NCBI GenBank assembly: GCA_037951105.1
Contig: JBAMJV010009028.1
Coordinates: 1-64,000, forward strand
From: Echinarachnius parma
Lineage: Eukaryota > Echinodermata > Echinoidea > Clypeasteroida > Echinarachniidae
Direction: 5' to 3'
Length of the DNA: 64,000 bases
The notes beneath the pieces were generated by a model. It was not told where the DNA came from. It searched no databases and saw nothing but the letters and a program-made list of their open reading frames with translations. Both the position numbers and the translations under genes were made by a program. Of this stretch, positions 11,001 through 21,124 are shown one piece after another. Within the stretch, counting starts at the first letter, position 1. Every line of letters starts with the position of its first letter.

Positions 11001-14000
11001 CCGGTTGATGGATCAATTTCAAACTTGGTATGAGTGTACATATTGGGGTGACAATGATCTGATTAAATTTTGGGGTTCATGAGGTGAAAGGTCAAGGTCG
11101 CAGGACTCAATATATGTGCAAAAAAGCATCCTTCTCACGATATCTCAAGAACCGTTTGACGGATCAATTTCAAACTTGGAATGAGTTACATACACATCGG
11201 GTGGCAATGATTGGATTAGGTTTGGGGGGCCATGAGGTCAAAGGTGAAGGTCACATGACTCAATATATATGCAAAAATGGCTTGTAATGACAAAATCTCA
11301 ATACTTGAATGTCAGATTTCAATCTAACTTGGTACCTGAATATTCTTGGGAGCCAATGTAGCCATCAAAGTTTGGGGTCTACATAGGTCAAGGTCACAGA
11401 ACTCAAAATATATATATGAAAAAAACAAAATTTCAGTGCACGTTATTTTGGGCTTGATATTGAAAATTGCGTCATAGCGGAGGCATAATTTTCGACTGCG
11501 CGCAGTCGAAGATCCATCTAGTTCTGTCATTCTTTGTCATGGCCCAAGACTCGCATGCATAGGTAGCAATGGAAAATGCAGTTGCACAGAGAAGTCGACC
11601 TTTAGACTGTGTGAAAGGCCTCGACTCTTCCAGATGTGAGACATGTTCTGTACTGTCTATCTTACAATTGCTAGTCTTCTTCTTATATCCATGGTACTCT
11701 CTTCTTTGTTGTTGATTATAGAGCCCAAGTATTCAAACTGATTGACCACTTCGATCTTCTTTCCATCTATAGATGATGAAATCATTGTTGTTACTGTCTC
11801 TGTCAACTACCATTATTTTCGTCTTCCTGGTGTTCAATAAAAGGGTATATTAAAGGGTATTTCCTGAACGAATTGTGTTTCATACTTTCCATACAGGATT
11901 TTATTTAGTGTAGGAAAGAAGTTCATGTAGTGCAAACGACTAAGTAAAAAGCCGGTTATCATTAAAAAAGAGCCATTAAAACACAAGAGGGCGCTCTCTA
12001 AAAAACATTGGTTCCAAACATTTTTCATACAAAATTATGCATGTGATGTTTTGTTGAAATAATGATTAAATAGAGAGATCATCAACAACTATTTTAAAAC
12101 CTCTTTTGAAATTTTTTGAAAAAGTGTAAGCATTTTTGTAATTTAAAAAAAATCATTGAATATATCTGGGCCCCAGATTTAATACGATCGGATATATTTA
12201 TTGGTATTTCAGCCGTTTCTGAACCGATTTTGATCAAATAAGGTTTATTCTGCCATTAAAATTGTATGCTCTTTCAAATTTTACACTAATTTTCCATAAC
12301 TGCCTCTTTCCGCACAATACCATCGACCATCTTCATTGATTTTAATTCAAATTCTACGGGGGTGTTCCGCACATGTCGCTACTATTCGTGGTGCTGTACA
12401 TACAGCATATGCAAAAGTCCGGTGGCCTGGTCTGTGCTTCTCTTACATAACTGCCTGGTTCCGCACAATACTAAAAAACGGTCTTCATCTATGATTTTGT
12501 TTCAATCCTGCAGGGGTGTTCCGCACAAGTCACAATTCTTCCTGGTGCTGTACAGTATGCAGCAGTCCGGTGGCCTGGCCCATGCTCCTGTTCCGTAACT
12601 GCCCAGTATTCATTTAGGATTTTGTTTCAAATTCTGCAGGGGTGTTCTGCACAAGTCACAATTATTCCTGGTGCTGTACAGTATGCAGCAGGCCAGTGGC
12701 CTTGCCCATGATCCTGTTCCGTAACTGCCCAGTTCTGCACAATAATTAAAACTGTTAAATTTAATGATTTAATTTTTATTTTGCAGGGGTGTTCCGCACG
12801 TGTCCCAACTCTTCCTGGTGGTGTACAGTATATGCAACGGTCCCGTGGCGTGGTCCGTCCTCCTCTTCCGTAACTGCCTCGTTCCGCACAGCATCGAGCG
12901 CATGACCTGCCTCACCATCCACTTCCTCCCCGGCCTCGTTTCGTTCGTCATTCGTTGGTATCCGGACGAGATATCGCTGCACTGGTACGCGGACTTTCCC
13001 GACCTGGCGACGCTTGCTGAAATCCCCTTCATATGGCAGTTGCTGTGGCTGTTCGCCCTACCTATTGCTTTCTACATCGCTCATCTGGTAAGTTAGAAAA
13101 GTCTGTAGAAATAATGTTGAGTTTTGTTATTTAGCTGTACAAGTAGCTGCAATGTTTTGCAAGCAATTCTGACATAGCGACGCTTGCTGAAATCCCCTTT
13201 GGATGGCAGTTGTTGTGGCAGTCTGCCCTACCTCTTGCTTGCTACATACATTAGGTCATCTTGTAAGTCTAATGTAACTAATGCTCATGGCAGATTTTGT
13301 TCAGCTGTAGGGTAGCTGCAATCTTACGCGAGATATCCTGATTTAGCAACAAGTTAATGTTGCCTCTTGTAATTGCAGCTTTTTTTTCTGTTTGCCTTAC
13401 TATTTGGTAAGTTTATAATGTATAAAATGCTTGTGGTAACTGTACAAGAAGCTGCAATGTTGCACAAGGTTTACTGACATGTGAACTAGGATCAGGCAAT
13501 GTTGCCCTTTAAATCAAAGTTTTTGTGGCTTACATTTTGCCGTACATTTTGCTTGCTACATGGGTCATCTGGTTTGTTGAAAGTCTGTAAAATCGTTTTT
13601 GATATTTTTGCTTCATATTTTATGCATGTTACTCAATGGTACACAAGCTTCTGTGACTTAACAGTGAAAAAGACGAGGGTGTTGTCGATAATCCCTAGAT
13701 AAAATTGGAAATAGAATTTTTTTTCAAATATAACTGTTCTTAAAGCTTTGTGGTTTTTAAAGTTGATTGTTAGATAGTCAAGGATGGCTAATTATAACAA
13801 AGGGAATTGACTGGATTCTAGAAATATATCAACAATTTTATATCACTGTTTCACTTTGTTTTCTAGGCTTTAAGCATTACCTTTTTAACTATTTTATTTG
13901 TCCTGTTTTATTTTTCAGCTTTTGTATATATGGGTCATTAACTGCCTTATAGGGTAAGTATGTGTTTGCTGAAACATGACTTTAATAACTTTTTCATATT

Positions 14001-14889
14001 AAATTGATTTATTTTTAAGTTTTAAGTTTTTAACCCATTGCCCTAAGGAACCTGACATGTTCTGGTTTTAACTCAATGAGGATTGCAAAATATAGTAGGG
14101 AACAAGATAATAATTCAAGATAGGAACCTGAGGGGTCTTGTACACTTGTATCAACTCTAAAAGGGGGTTGCAAAATCAAGTAGGGAACACATTAACTATT
14201 CTGATACAAGTGACCTTAATTTTGATTTGTGTGTAGTTGGCTCATATAATTTGTATATTTTTAGTTGGTTGAGACTTGAGACAAATTATTATATTGTTAT
14301 TTAATGCAGATCATGCATAGTTCAAATTGTATAGGGTTATTAAGATTTATTTTTATCCCAACTCTGACTATCTCATCTTATTAATTTCTGATACATGTAA
14401 TTTTTTAATACATTGCTCTGATTTTGCTTCCTGTATTGGTCTTGGATAATCCTGCAACTGAATTGTAATATTCAAGTAAAAAAATATTCAATCTGTCTTT
14501 TAACGATGCAATCTTAATATTATATTTTATTTTGAATTGATAACTTCCATAATTTCCATAATGTTATCCCATTTTCTCTTATTTTTCCTCCAGATCCCAA
14601 TACTTGAACAACTACACATACCTAGTCTATGAGGGTGATGGGTGGATATCCAAGGCAATTAAATGTTATGGAGGAAAGTAAGTATTGATACGCTTAAAAC
14701 TGTTGATGATGATGTAGAATATGAAATTGATGATGATGATGATAATGACGACGATGATGACGACGACGAAGATGATGATGATGATGATGATGATGATGCT
14801 GATGTAGATGATGATGATGATGATGATGATGCTCATGATGATGATGTTAATGCTGATATTGATGATGATGATGAAGTTGATGCTGATAT

Positions 14890-14931
<42 letters not shown>

Positions 14932-15026
14932 CGATGACGAAGATGATGATGATGCTGATGAAGGTGATGATGATGATGATGTTGATGTTGGTGCTGGTGC
15001 TGATATTGATAATGATGATGATAATA

Positions 15027-15063
<37 letters not shown>

Positions 15064-15637
15064 GGAGGAGGACGAGGCTGATAGTGATTGATGTAAAATA
15101 CTTGAAATAGATGATTGAAATCCCTAATTTCTATAAGCTTTCCCCTACTTGGGGCTACAGATTGCTTACCCAACTCTGACCACTCTTTGAACTGTACACT
15201 GGTCCAACTTCCAAGTTGATTAAATATTTGAAATAGATGATTTCAATCTCTAATTAATTTTTGTTTACCCCTTTATGCAGATGAAAATGCAAGATCGACT
15301 TGGGGCTAGAGTTTGCCTATGCCACATTTATCGTCCTAGGAACTTTACTCTGGTCTAACTTGCAAGTCAATAAAATAAAATTATTGCAATCTCTGGTTAA
15401 TGGTTGTTTTCCCCTTTACGCAGGTGTAAAGTCATGATCTACGTAGGGCTCCAGTTTGCCTACGCGACTCTGACCATCCTGGGAACTTTACTCTGGTACA
15501 ACTACAAAGTCGCTAATATAGTCTTCCTCTGCACAATCTTTCTCGTCGCCACGTACAACGGGTCAACCTACTACCTGGATCTTTTCCCGAAAAAGGGATT
15601 CAATTCCGACCCTTATAGGGTGTGTGGAAAGAAATGA
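7848..15637 (+). CDS. GPC1: Glycerophosphocholine acyltransferase (DUF2838/GPC1 family), 6 exons
   Basis: Joined exons 7848-8081, 9708-9937, 12787-13087, 13919-13953, 14594-14677 and 15424-15637 give 365 aa with every splice phase consistent and all introns GT-AG. Family members acylate glycerophosphocholine with acyl-CoA to make lysophosphatidylcholine, allowing PC rebuilding in the ER membrane. Residues 1-78 are a hydrophilic, acidic N-terminus ending in LSFREK. About eight hydrophobic helices follow. Family hallmarks I recognise are RAWRYTKLKWQFFLFDWCYV, then NGPVAWSVLLFRNCLVPHSI (family form is roughly NGPLAWAIxxWRNSLVFHS), IHFLPGLVSFVIRWY, and a C-terminal LQFAYATLTILGTLLWYNYK. Length matches the usual 350-450 aa. 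The start is the ATG at 7848, since the frame upstream has no ATG. An extra exon at 9006-9101 is possible but not needed. Family assignment is from remembered motifs. Confidence 0.85.
8112..8530. mobile_element. Fold-back element in GPC1 intron 1
   Basis: The left end is ACGGTCAAACCTGTCTATAAAG and the right end is GGTCGCCAGAGCAGGTTTGACC, so the termini are inverted. Internal boxes GGTCTCTGTAGACAGGTGGTCT and GGTCTCTATAGACAGGTGGTCT repeat. There is no coding content. Its right end is part of the perfect palindromes at 8495-8616. Confidence 0.6.
8495..8616. repeat. Two adjacent perfect palindromes
   Basis: Positions 8495-8557 are a perfect 31-bp inverted repeat around a single C. Positions 8558-8616 are a perfect 29-bp inverted repeat, again around a single C. 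They abut with no gap. Perfect arms with one-base spacers imply very recent formation or an assembly artefact. Confidence 0.95.
8635..8880. mobile_element. SINE-like fragment
   Basis: It shares order and wording with the copy at 43672-44005: TTACCCTGTACTATGGATACA, CTCCCTAGGGAGTGTTCC, AGCAATAGTGGATTAACT, TCTTACTGCAAGACAAAC. The tRNA-like portion is not preserved here. Confidence 0.5.
9006..9120. repeat. Imperfect hairpin, possible small exon
   Basis: ACATTCCTGTAACC..TTACCAGTA pairs with TACTGGTAACCGGTTACAGGAATGT about 50 bases later. The interval also has a 3' splice-like CTTCCAG at its left and a donor-like GTAACC after phase-1 sequence at 9101. If used, it would add about 32 codons and need the downstream exon to begin at TGTCCAG (9727). 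The simpler model skips it. Confidence 0.4.
9241..9543. mobile_element. Palindromic MITE (GTGTTTCACAAAGATC)
   Basis: The left end GGGGGGTGTTTCACAAAGATC is the complement of the right end GATCTTTGTGAAACACCCCCC. Inner arms AAGTTGGACTTAAC and TTTTTAAGTCCAACTT also pair. A related end (CGTTGTGAAACACACCCCGG) occurs near 41195-41217. Confidence 0.8.
9708..9937 (+). CDS. GPC1: GPC1 exon 2 (first helices and conserved FFLFDWCY)
   Basis: The acceptor is TGCACAG at 9701-9707 and the donor GTAAGT at 9938; phase 0 in, phase 2 out. It encodes the EKVVYILAVV helix, IRWFLPYFYTALLSVLIPIR, then RYTKLKWQFFLFDWCYVAS and VVNLVYLW, the most recognisable part of the DUF2838 core. Confidence 0.85.
10150..10515 (-). 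pseudogene. LINE reverse transcriptase C-terminal remnant (distal part)
   Basis: Read on the minus strand, it has VSWKERKTKVWILNKIGTDL and GIMERKVKYFGHIVRRSEG. This resembles the 'RISW..R.TNE.VL...G......I..RKLxYFGHVxR' end of non-LTR reverse transcriptases. Frames are broken. It continues the remnant at 11513-11830; the two halves are separated by a later insertion. Confidence 0.6.
10516..11512. repeat. GTCCGTCC-bearing interspersed repeat inserted in a LINE
   Basis: The inverted ends are ATGCCTCCGC (10518) and GCGGAGGCAT (11477-11486). They enclose a (TCCG/TACG)n stretch (about 10558-10668) and four to five tandem units of about 150 bp beginning with TCTCGCGATATCTC-like text and containing GAGGTCAAAGGTCAAGGTCACA. 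The right side ends with the palindrome TTCGACTGCGCGCAGTCGAA (11491-11510). No protein is encoded. Confidence 0.8.
11513..11830 (-). pseudogene. LINE reverse transcriptase remnant (proximal part)
   Basis: In broken minus-strand frames I read TRKTKIMVVDRDSN, then text ending near GRLLCATAFSIATYACESWA. These fit the 'K(T)KIMV..R' and 'ATYGCETW' region of RTE/CR1-like LINEs. It is the upstream neighbour of the 10150-10515 piece. Confidence 0.6.
11831..12289. other. Intronic DNA with decayed MITE text
   Basis: The phrase CCGGTTATCATTAAAAAAGAGCC resembles the interior of the 5755 and 27380 TTAA elements. Otherwise no feature is seen. Confidence 0.3.
12290..12760 (+). repeat. Decayed tandem copies of GPC1 exon 3 start
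   Basis: Three to four copies of the exon 3 acceptor region plus its first ~100 bases lie upstream of the real exon: near 12290-12330 (partial), 12358, 12513 and 12640, spaced about 127-154 bases. Two keep the CTGCAGGGGTGTTC acceptor. All carry frameshifts or stops; the 12513 copy ends in TAA after about 28 codons. Confidence 0.88.
12787..13087 (+). CDS. GPC1: GPC1 exon 3 (NGP..W core)
   Basis: The acceptor is TTTTGCAG (12779-12786) and the donor GTAAGT (13088); phase 2 in, phase 0 out. It encodes GVPHVSQLFLVVYSI, CNGPVAWSVLLFRNCLVPHS, IERMTCLTIHFLPGLVSFVI and RWYPDE, ending in the helix FALPIAFYIAHL. This is the best conserved block of the family. Confidence 0.88.
13165..13590 (+). repeat. 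Decayed tandem copies of GPC1 exon 3 end
   Basis: GACGCTTGCTGAAATCCCCTT..GGCAGTTGTTGTGGC..CTTGCTACAT..CATCTTGTAAG (13178-13267) repeats the last ~90 bases of exon 3 and its donor. Weaker copies follow at about 13335-13410 and 13490-13585. They mirror the upstream copies of the exon start. Confidence 0.85.
13919..13953 (+). CDS. GPC1: GPC1 exon 4 (35-bp microexon)
   Basis: TTTTTCAG precedes and GTAAGTA follows. It encodes LLYIWVINCLI plus two bases, which completes the membrane helix begun in exon 3. The phases fit both neighbours (0 in, 2 out). Confidence 0.8.
14083..14200. repeat. Intronic direct duplication
   Basis: GGATTGCAAAATATAGTAGG and GGGTTGCAAAATCAAGTAGG are two copies of one ~80-bp unit. 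It is another sign of local tandem duplication in this gene. Confidence 0.6.
14594..14677 (+). CDS. GPC1: GPC1 exon 5
   Basis: CCTCCAG | ATCCCAATAC ... GGAGGAAA | GTAAGT. It encodes SQYLNNYTYLVYEGDGWISK AIKCYGGK, the hydrophilic loop between the last helices. Phase 2 in and out. Confidence 0.82.
14699..15092. repeat. (GAT/GAC)n microsatellite
   Basis: About 390 bases of GAT/GAC triplets with scattered GTT, GCT and GAA variants begin about 20 bases after the exon 5 donor. It gives long poly-Asp, poly-Met and poly-His open frames in three phases, which are repeat artefacts. Confidence 0.95.
15117..15395 (+). repeat. Decayed tandem copies of GPC1 exon 6 start
   Basis: Two copies (about 15117-15242 and 15243-15393) carry the polypyrimidine tract, a CCCCTTTATGCAG-type acceptor, and CTTGGGGCTAGAGTTTGCC...GGAACTTTACTCTGGT. 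They parallel the real exon 6 start at 15424 with a ~150-bp period. Confidence 0.85.
15424..15637 (+). CDS. GPC1: GPC1 exon 6 (C-terminus)
   Basis: CCCCTTTACGCAG precedes it. It encodes CKVMIYVGLQFAYATLTILG, TLLWYNYK, the helix VANIVFLCTIFLVATYNGST and the tail PYRVCGKK, then TGA at 15635-15637. An AATAAA at 15993-15998 may serve polyadenylation. Confidence 0.85.
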
Positions 15638-15919
15638 TATCTACCCTCCGATCAGTTTTTACATTTTGTAAAATGGGCGAATATATACTACCTCAATCTA
15701 TTAATTAAATACTGAAAAGAGGATTAAATTCCGACCCTTACAGGGTGTGTGAAAAGAATTGATATTTTCACCTCATTGTGTTGTTTTATAGACAACCATA
15801 TTTTTCTTTACTCTTTTTGTAAAAATGAGTTGATTTTTTACCTTTATATCTTTCTGAATACTAAAAGAGAGAGTTAATTTAGACCCTTATAGGGCATGTT
15901 TCTTGTGAAATTTATAGTT

Positions 15920-16698
15920 ATCAAATATTATATCCCTTCTATGAATATTCATGAGTATTCTAGAAACGTGATTGGTCAATTGGGGCTCTCACAATAAAGA
16001 TTATTTCCACTATAAATCTGAAATCGGGGAATATGTTTCACTATCTTTGCCGATAGCAGGAAAATAACGTTATAGATCATATTGCCCATAGAGATGCGTG
16101 TAATAACAGCTTCTCTGCGAGCGGAGGTCTTGTTTTAGCTTGCGAAAGATGCTCGACGAGATTTCCCAAAGAGTAATTTAAAACGAAATACAGAATATTT
16201 TCACCCGTGAATATCAACAAGTTCCAACAAATATTCTAGAGATGCATTTCATGTATAACATGGTGGTTTTCGAAGTAAACAATTTTGAAAATCGTGCACA
16301 TTCTGCATCGTTGTCCTTCCATGGTCGTGACAGTAATTCAGTTCATTTTCATTTCATGTATGTAATGTACGAATAGCTATTTTCCCATTCAATTACACAC
16401 GTGTGTATGTAAAGCGGGTTAATTATTCACTTTGATGCGCGCGTTTTGCATTTGTGTGCGCATTAATTGTTAATGCGCGTAACCATGAATGGAAAGATAG
16501 CGCAATACGCGCTCTGTGCCAGGACTATTGCGCTAAGGGGGCCAGTGTCACAAACAGAACATAGTGCAGTGATGGTTCTATGATCAATGGTTTGTTTTCC
16601 TTTTGTTTTCCTTAATACTTAAGTTTAATTGAAATCATTTATTTGTGCGATGATAATAATCATGCGAAGGATATAGAGCAAACAGAAGGGATATAAAA
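15920..16698. other. Intergenic DNA, no gene seen
   Basis: It has moderate CpG content (TTTGATGCGCGCGTTTTGC near 16430) and no exon or repeat I recognise. It lies between copies of the exon 6 tail and is probably an insertion. Confidence 0.35.
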
Positions 16699-16871
16699 CA
16701 AATATACCAACCTTTTAGTTCAAAAGTATAGTGGAAATTATATATCTTCGGAGGGACTGGCATAGTTACTATTTTTGTCCTCGGGGCTTCGCCCCTCGGA
16801 AAAAATAGTTCTATGCCAGTCCCTCCTCAGATATATAATTCCACTATACTTTCTCACAGCTTGGTATATTT
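16699..16871. repeat. Long hairpin with GC-rich apex
   Basis: The arms AGTATAGTGGAAATTATATA..GGAGGGACTGGCATAG and their complement pair almost fully. The apex CGGGGCTTCGCCCCG is itself a stem-loop. Outer AAATATACCAA / TTGGTATATTT extend the pairing. It is probably a fold-back MITE. Confidence 0.88.
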
Positions 16872-17350
16872 GTATACTGTTTCTAGTTATTTGTTTAAAT
16901 GTACATGTATATGTTTGTTTTAAAATGGGTAAACTATCTGAATCTATTTACTGAAAATAGGATTCAACTTTGACCGTTACAGGGTTTGTTTCCCTCATGG
17001 AAATTGTTATAGCTAGCAAAATGTTTTGGATATTTTTTTCATTTACCAAATATTTGTTGACTCTTTTGTAAAATAAATCAGAGTGTATTATCTGTTTTCA
17101 CTTCTGATCAAGGGATTCACACTTTTACCCTTATTTTTTGTTTGTTTATAAACAGAAACAAGCGTAATGGGTATTTTTGTGAGACTCTATAGGAGCCTAG
17201 CTTTCAATCCTGGCAGGATCTTCATCAGGGCTAAGTGACAATAATAACATGTAGGCTAAAGTAATTAACTTATTGTCATTTTGTTTTAGTTAATTTGCTC
17301 TCTTTCTAAAGACTAATAGAAGGATTCAATTTGGACCCTCAAAGGGTATT

Positions 17351-18438
17351 TGGCAAGAATTAGTTATTTCCTAGTTCATACAGTGATATTTGATTCAAGG
17401 AAAACAAACAGTATACCACCATTAACAAGAAAACATAACCATTATTTGCTATGGAGAAATAACAGGGGGGGGGGGTACGCTACCCCCCTAAATTCAGAAA
17501 GGTCCACCTTCTATCGTTCTTGGCCTTGGTCAGTGGTCTCGGGCAACGATAGATCTTGTTGTTGACACACTCCCCCCCCCCCCCCCCCACCCCCGTTTTT
17601 ACACTTGCACAACTCAACCAGTGGTCTTGGCCTCTGGTGACAGATGCCCCCCCCCCCACCCCTGCTTACACTACTCAACCAGTGGTCTTGGTCTAGGTCC
17701 TAATTTTGTTAATTACGCATTCCCCTTGAAAAAATCCTGGCTACCGGCCTAAAATAACTTGCTGTATTAAAAGTAGTGAAATATAACAATTATGTACCAT
17801 TATTGTAACCCTTTTCCTCAGTTATGTACTGTATATGTATGTTTTTAGACCATCTAAGAATAGTTCTTGTCAGCTATAATGCAGCTATAGTGTAACTAAT
17901 TAACTTGCTGTATTAAAATATAGTAGTAAGATATAAAATGCAGCTATACTTCTATGCAGCTAATCATATAATGACAAAAAAAGTATGTATCTAAGAATTG
18001 TGCTTGTCAATTGAATGCAGCTGTAATTTGCAATTTTGTTTAATTATATATTTAATTGATAAGTCTTTCATTATACTTACAAATAGTTAAAATTGTAAAT
18101 TTTACATTTTACTGGCCTGTTACTTTTTTTACCTAAGGCTTAGGTAATAAACCATCATTATTAAATGAAACAAGTTTCATATAAGCTTTCTATAATAAAA
18201 AAAAGGTGATAAAGGTGTATCTTCTAAATTTCCATCATCTGAATGTTCATGCCCCCCCAACAAAACAGAATTGTTTTAATCTAATATGTTGACAGGTGTG
18301 AATGAGAAATACGTAAGTACATTTTTGTCTAAATAGAGTTTTACCCAACTTGTTGGTCTTAACTTTTTATGTCTTGCCAAATTTTCAGATAATAATTATT
18401 TCCAATTTGAGGAAAAATTTATCAAAAATAAAAGAGCC
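17351..18438. other. Intergenic DNA with poly-C tracts
   Basis: Two C-rich tracts (17571-17595 and 17647-17662) are each followed by ACTCAACCAGTGGTCTTGG, so a ~70-bp unit is duplicated. The remainder is AT-rich with no gene signal. Confidence 0.5.
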
Positions 18439-18442
18439 TTAA

Positions 18443-19234
18443 CCCTAAAAAGACTGGGCTATTTTGAACCTTAAAAAAACTGGGGGGGGGGGGGGGGGGG
18501 GGGGGGGCTAAAAGGGCCCCCCCCTAAGATCTCGGCAACCAAAACTCCGATCGACTCCAAATTTGGCATCGTGATAGATGTCCATAAGGTCTACAATGTT
18601 ACGTAGTTAAACAAAAAATAATAATTAGAATATGCTAATTAGAGCTAATTAATTATGAAAAAATTGTATTTGTTTGTATTTTTCGTAGTTTTCTCGGCAA
18701 TCAAAACTCCAATCAACTCCAAATTTGGCATGGTGATAGATGTCCATGAGCCATTCAATATTGCGTAGTTAAATTGTTTGTTCTAATTAGAATATGCTAA
18801 TTAGAGCTAATTAATTATGCGAAAATTGCATTTCTTATGTATTTCTTTGTTTTTTCGACTTATGTTTTTATTGTTTTTTCAATGGAAATAATTATTGACC
18901 ATTATTCAACCATTTTTAGCCCCAAATTAAATGATTGCAGTGATTAGAATGAAAAATAATGAAGATTTTGTCTTTTCTAGGAAAAAATCAATTTCCATAG
19001 GATTTGTACACAAATCACAAAATTTAGCGATTTTCAGGCCGACGCTCACTTACAAAAGGTCACGTGACTTTAGAACGGTATACCCGGTCGTCGCAAATTT
19101 GGTCTCAAAAGTTGCGCAAGACTTCAATGAAAAAACTCATAAAGTCCCGCGGCAATACCTGCGCGCGTTGCGGAATTATCGCGAAAATAGAGGAGGGGGG
19201 GGGCTAAATCAGCCCCCCCCCAGTCTTTTTAGGG
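18443..19234. mobile_element. piggyBac-like MITE
   Basis: It is flanked by TTAA (18439-18442 and 19235-19238). The inverted ends are CCCTAAAAAGACTGGG and CCCAGTCTTTTTAGGG. TTAA targets plus CCCTA-type ends fit the piggyBac superfamily. The interior has two ~155-bp tandem units (ATCTCGGCAACCAAAACTCC) and long G and C runs just inside the termini. No transposase is present. Confidence 0.82.
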
Positions 19235-19238
19235 TTAA

Positions 19239-21120
19239 TGGGTTTCTACAGGGCTCCCAAACTTTTAACATGATTATCTATGCAGTACAAAAATTTACAT
19301 AACGCCTTTCTCTTTCTCAACCGACAATATAGGAAGCTAAAGTGGTTTGGAATTTGTGGGTTTTAAACAAATCTTATAATCTTTTATTCATATGCAGTAA
19401 AAAAAAACAAGTGCATTGATATAATTGTATGTAATCATGACTATTAATGTGAATTGGGTATCACAATAATCAAACCTAAAATTTGTGAAAATGATATTTT
19501 AGTTTATTTTAGACTTTCTAACGTACATCAGCCTGTCAATCCTGTGCTGAAAAAAATTATTTATATTTTACATTTGTTTTTTAATAACTAGTAACTTTAC
19601 AAGGAAAAAGAAAGGTTTGCTTGAGGTCTATTTTTGTTAAAGACAATCATTTCAAATTATGGTTTGTGTGTGTGTTAGAAAATTGCTGCATTCCTTAGTT
19701 ACAGTTATGAATGGTAAAAACTTAATCATGTATATCTGTGTTTATGTGTGTATTGTATTATATTGGTAATCAATTTGAAGTATGGAAATACATGTACCAT
19801 ATGTTGTAATGTGAATATGAACAAATTATAATGAAAAATAATTACTCTCTAAAATAGCAATACTTTAAAAGTTATTCAATGACTGACTGTATACCTGCCA
19901 TGTAGTTTTGTTGAAGCATTGGCCCATAGCGGCATGTATATTAACTTGCTTGAAAAAAAGTCGGTTTCCGAAATAGTACATATTATATTAGAATCTACTT
20001 TGAATTGAATTTAGATATTTTTCTAGGCTGATTCAGGCATTTTATTTTCTTGTATTGTCAAAATTCAGGCATGAACACAAGTTAATTTCACTTGGTCTGG
20101 GCGTTAAAAATAACAGAAGAAAATTGACGGTAAGTTCTGCTTAATGTTTCGGGCCCTATTTCTATTTTCAAAGTTATTTTAACTTTTTACAATATAACCT
20201 ACTTAACATGAAATATAAACTGGTGATAATACTTAGTGGTTCATCTTTTTGTTTTGCTTTTAAAGGGATGGTATCATGGTACAGTTCTGGTCAAACTGAA
20301 TTTTAGAAACTAAAACCTCTGTTATCATTAAAAACTAAATAGTTATAATTCAACAATGCTGAAATGGTAGACAGACCTATTTGTCTTTAAAATCATGTGC
20401 CCTTTTGAATATTACAGTTTTTAATTTCCTCACAAATGATTTTTTTTTTAAAAGAAGGGCTTTCTCAATTATTATAATTTTAATACATGTAATGTATTCA
20501 TTCCTATTAGTGGGGTACATGATGTCCCTTTCCGCAGACCTGTAAGACAAAGTGCTTAAAACATGTAGTGAGCGTAGATTTCAAATTTGTATATAATTTT
20601 TCTCTTCAAGTATAATTTTTGGTTATGATTTGGTGGAATTGATTTCTTCACTTCATCTTTTTCATATATTAAAGATTTGTTTTTGTCTGTGTGGTATGTC
20701 CCCTTTAAGGAAATGTTTGGAAATTGACATTCCATTTGAATCCAGAATAAAGTGTTTGCTGCATCTTACAGCTGATGAATTGCTTGAAATTCTCTTCAAG
20801 CCCATTGAATGTTACTATTTATGGTAACAAATTATGTGCTTTGATTTTTTTTTGGTGTGCAATTTGAGAAAATGTTATATTTTGAATCTGTAAATTCTAT
20901 TTTTACATAATACCTGTATGATATCTATGTTATTCTGTATGTGTATTTTGAAAGAAATTGAAATTATTCATGTAGTTTATTGATGATATAATGAATCATG
21001 TTTAAATAATTATTGTCCATTTTGTTTATATATCCATGACTAACAGCATTATGTACTAGACAGAGATACAGGTCTCTTATGGAGAATTCTTTGATTATTA
21101 TACATGTTTCCTTTAAAGTC
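19239..21120. other. Intergenic DNA, no gene seen
   Basis: AT-rich. A decayed TTAA-family fragment (AAAGGGATGGTATCATGG..GGTCAAACTGAATTTTAG) lies at 20262-20400. I see no exon with paired splice sites and coding wording. Confidence 0.4.
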
Positions 21121-21124
21121 ATAC

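Larger units (their letters stand above)
15717..17350 (+). repeat. Degenerate copies of GPC1 3' exon end
   Basis: The exon text GGGATTCAATTCCGACCCTT..AGGGTGTGTGGAAAGAA recurs, decaying, at about 15720, 15868, 16966, 17112 and 17320. Each is preceded by a related 'CTAAT..ACTGAAAAG' lead. The series is interrupted by unrelated DNA (15920-16698) and the hairpin at 16699-16871. Confidence 0.8.

Noticed and set aside
14663-15173. Long poly-Asp, poly-Met and poly-His open frames
   Set aside because: They are three readings of one (GAT)n microsatellite just after a splice donor.
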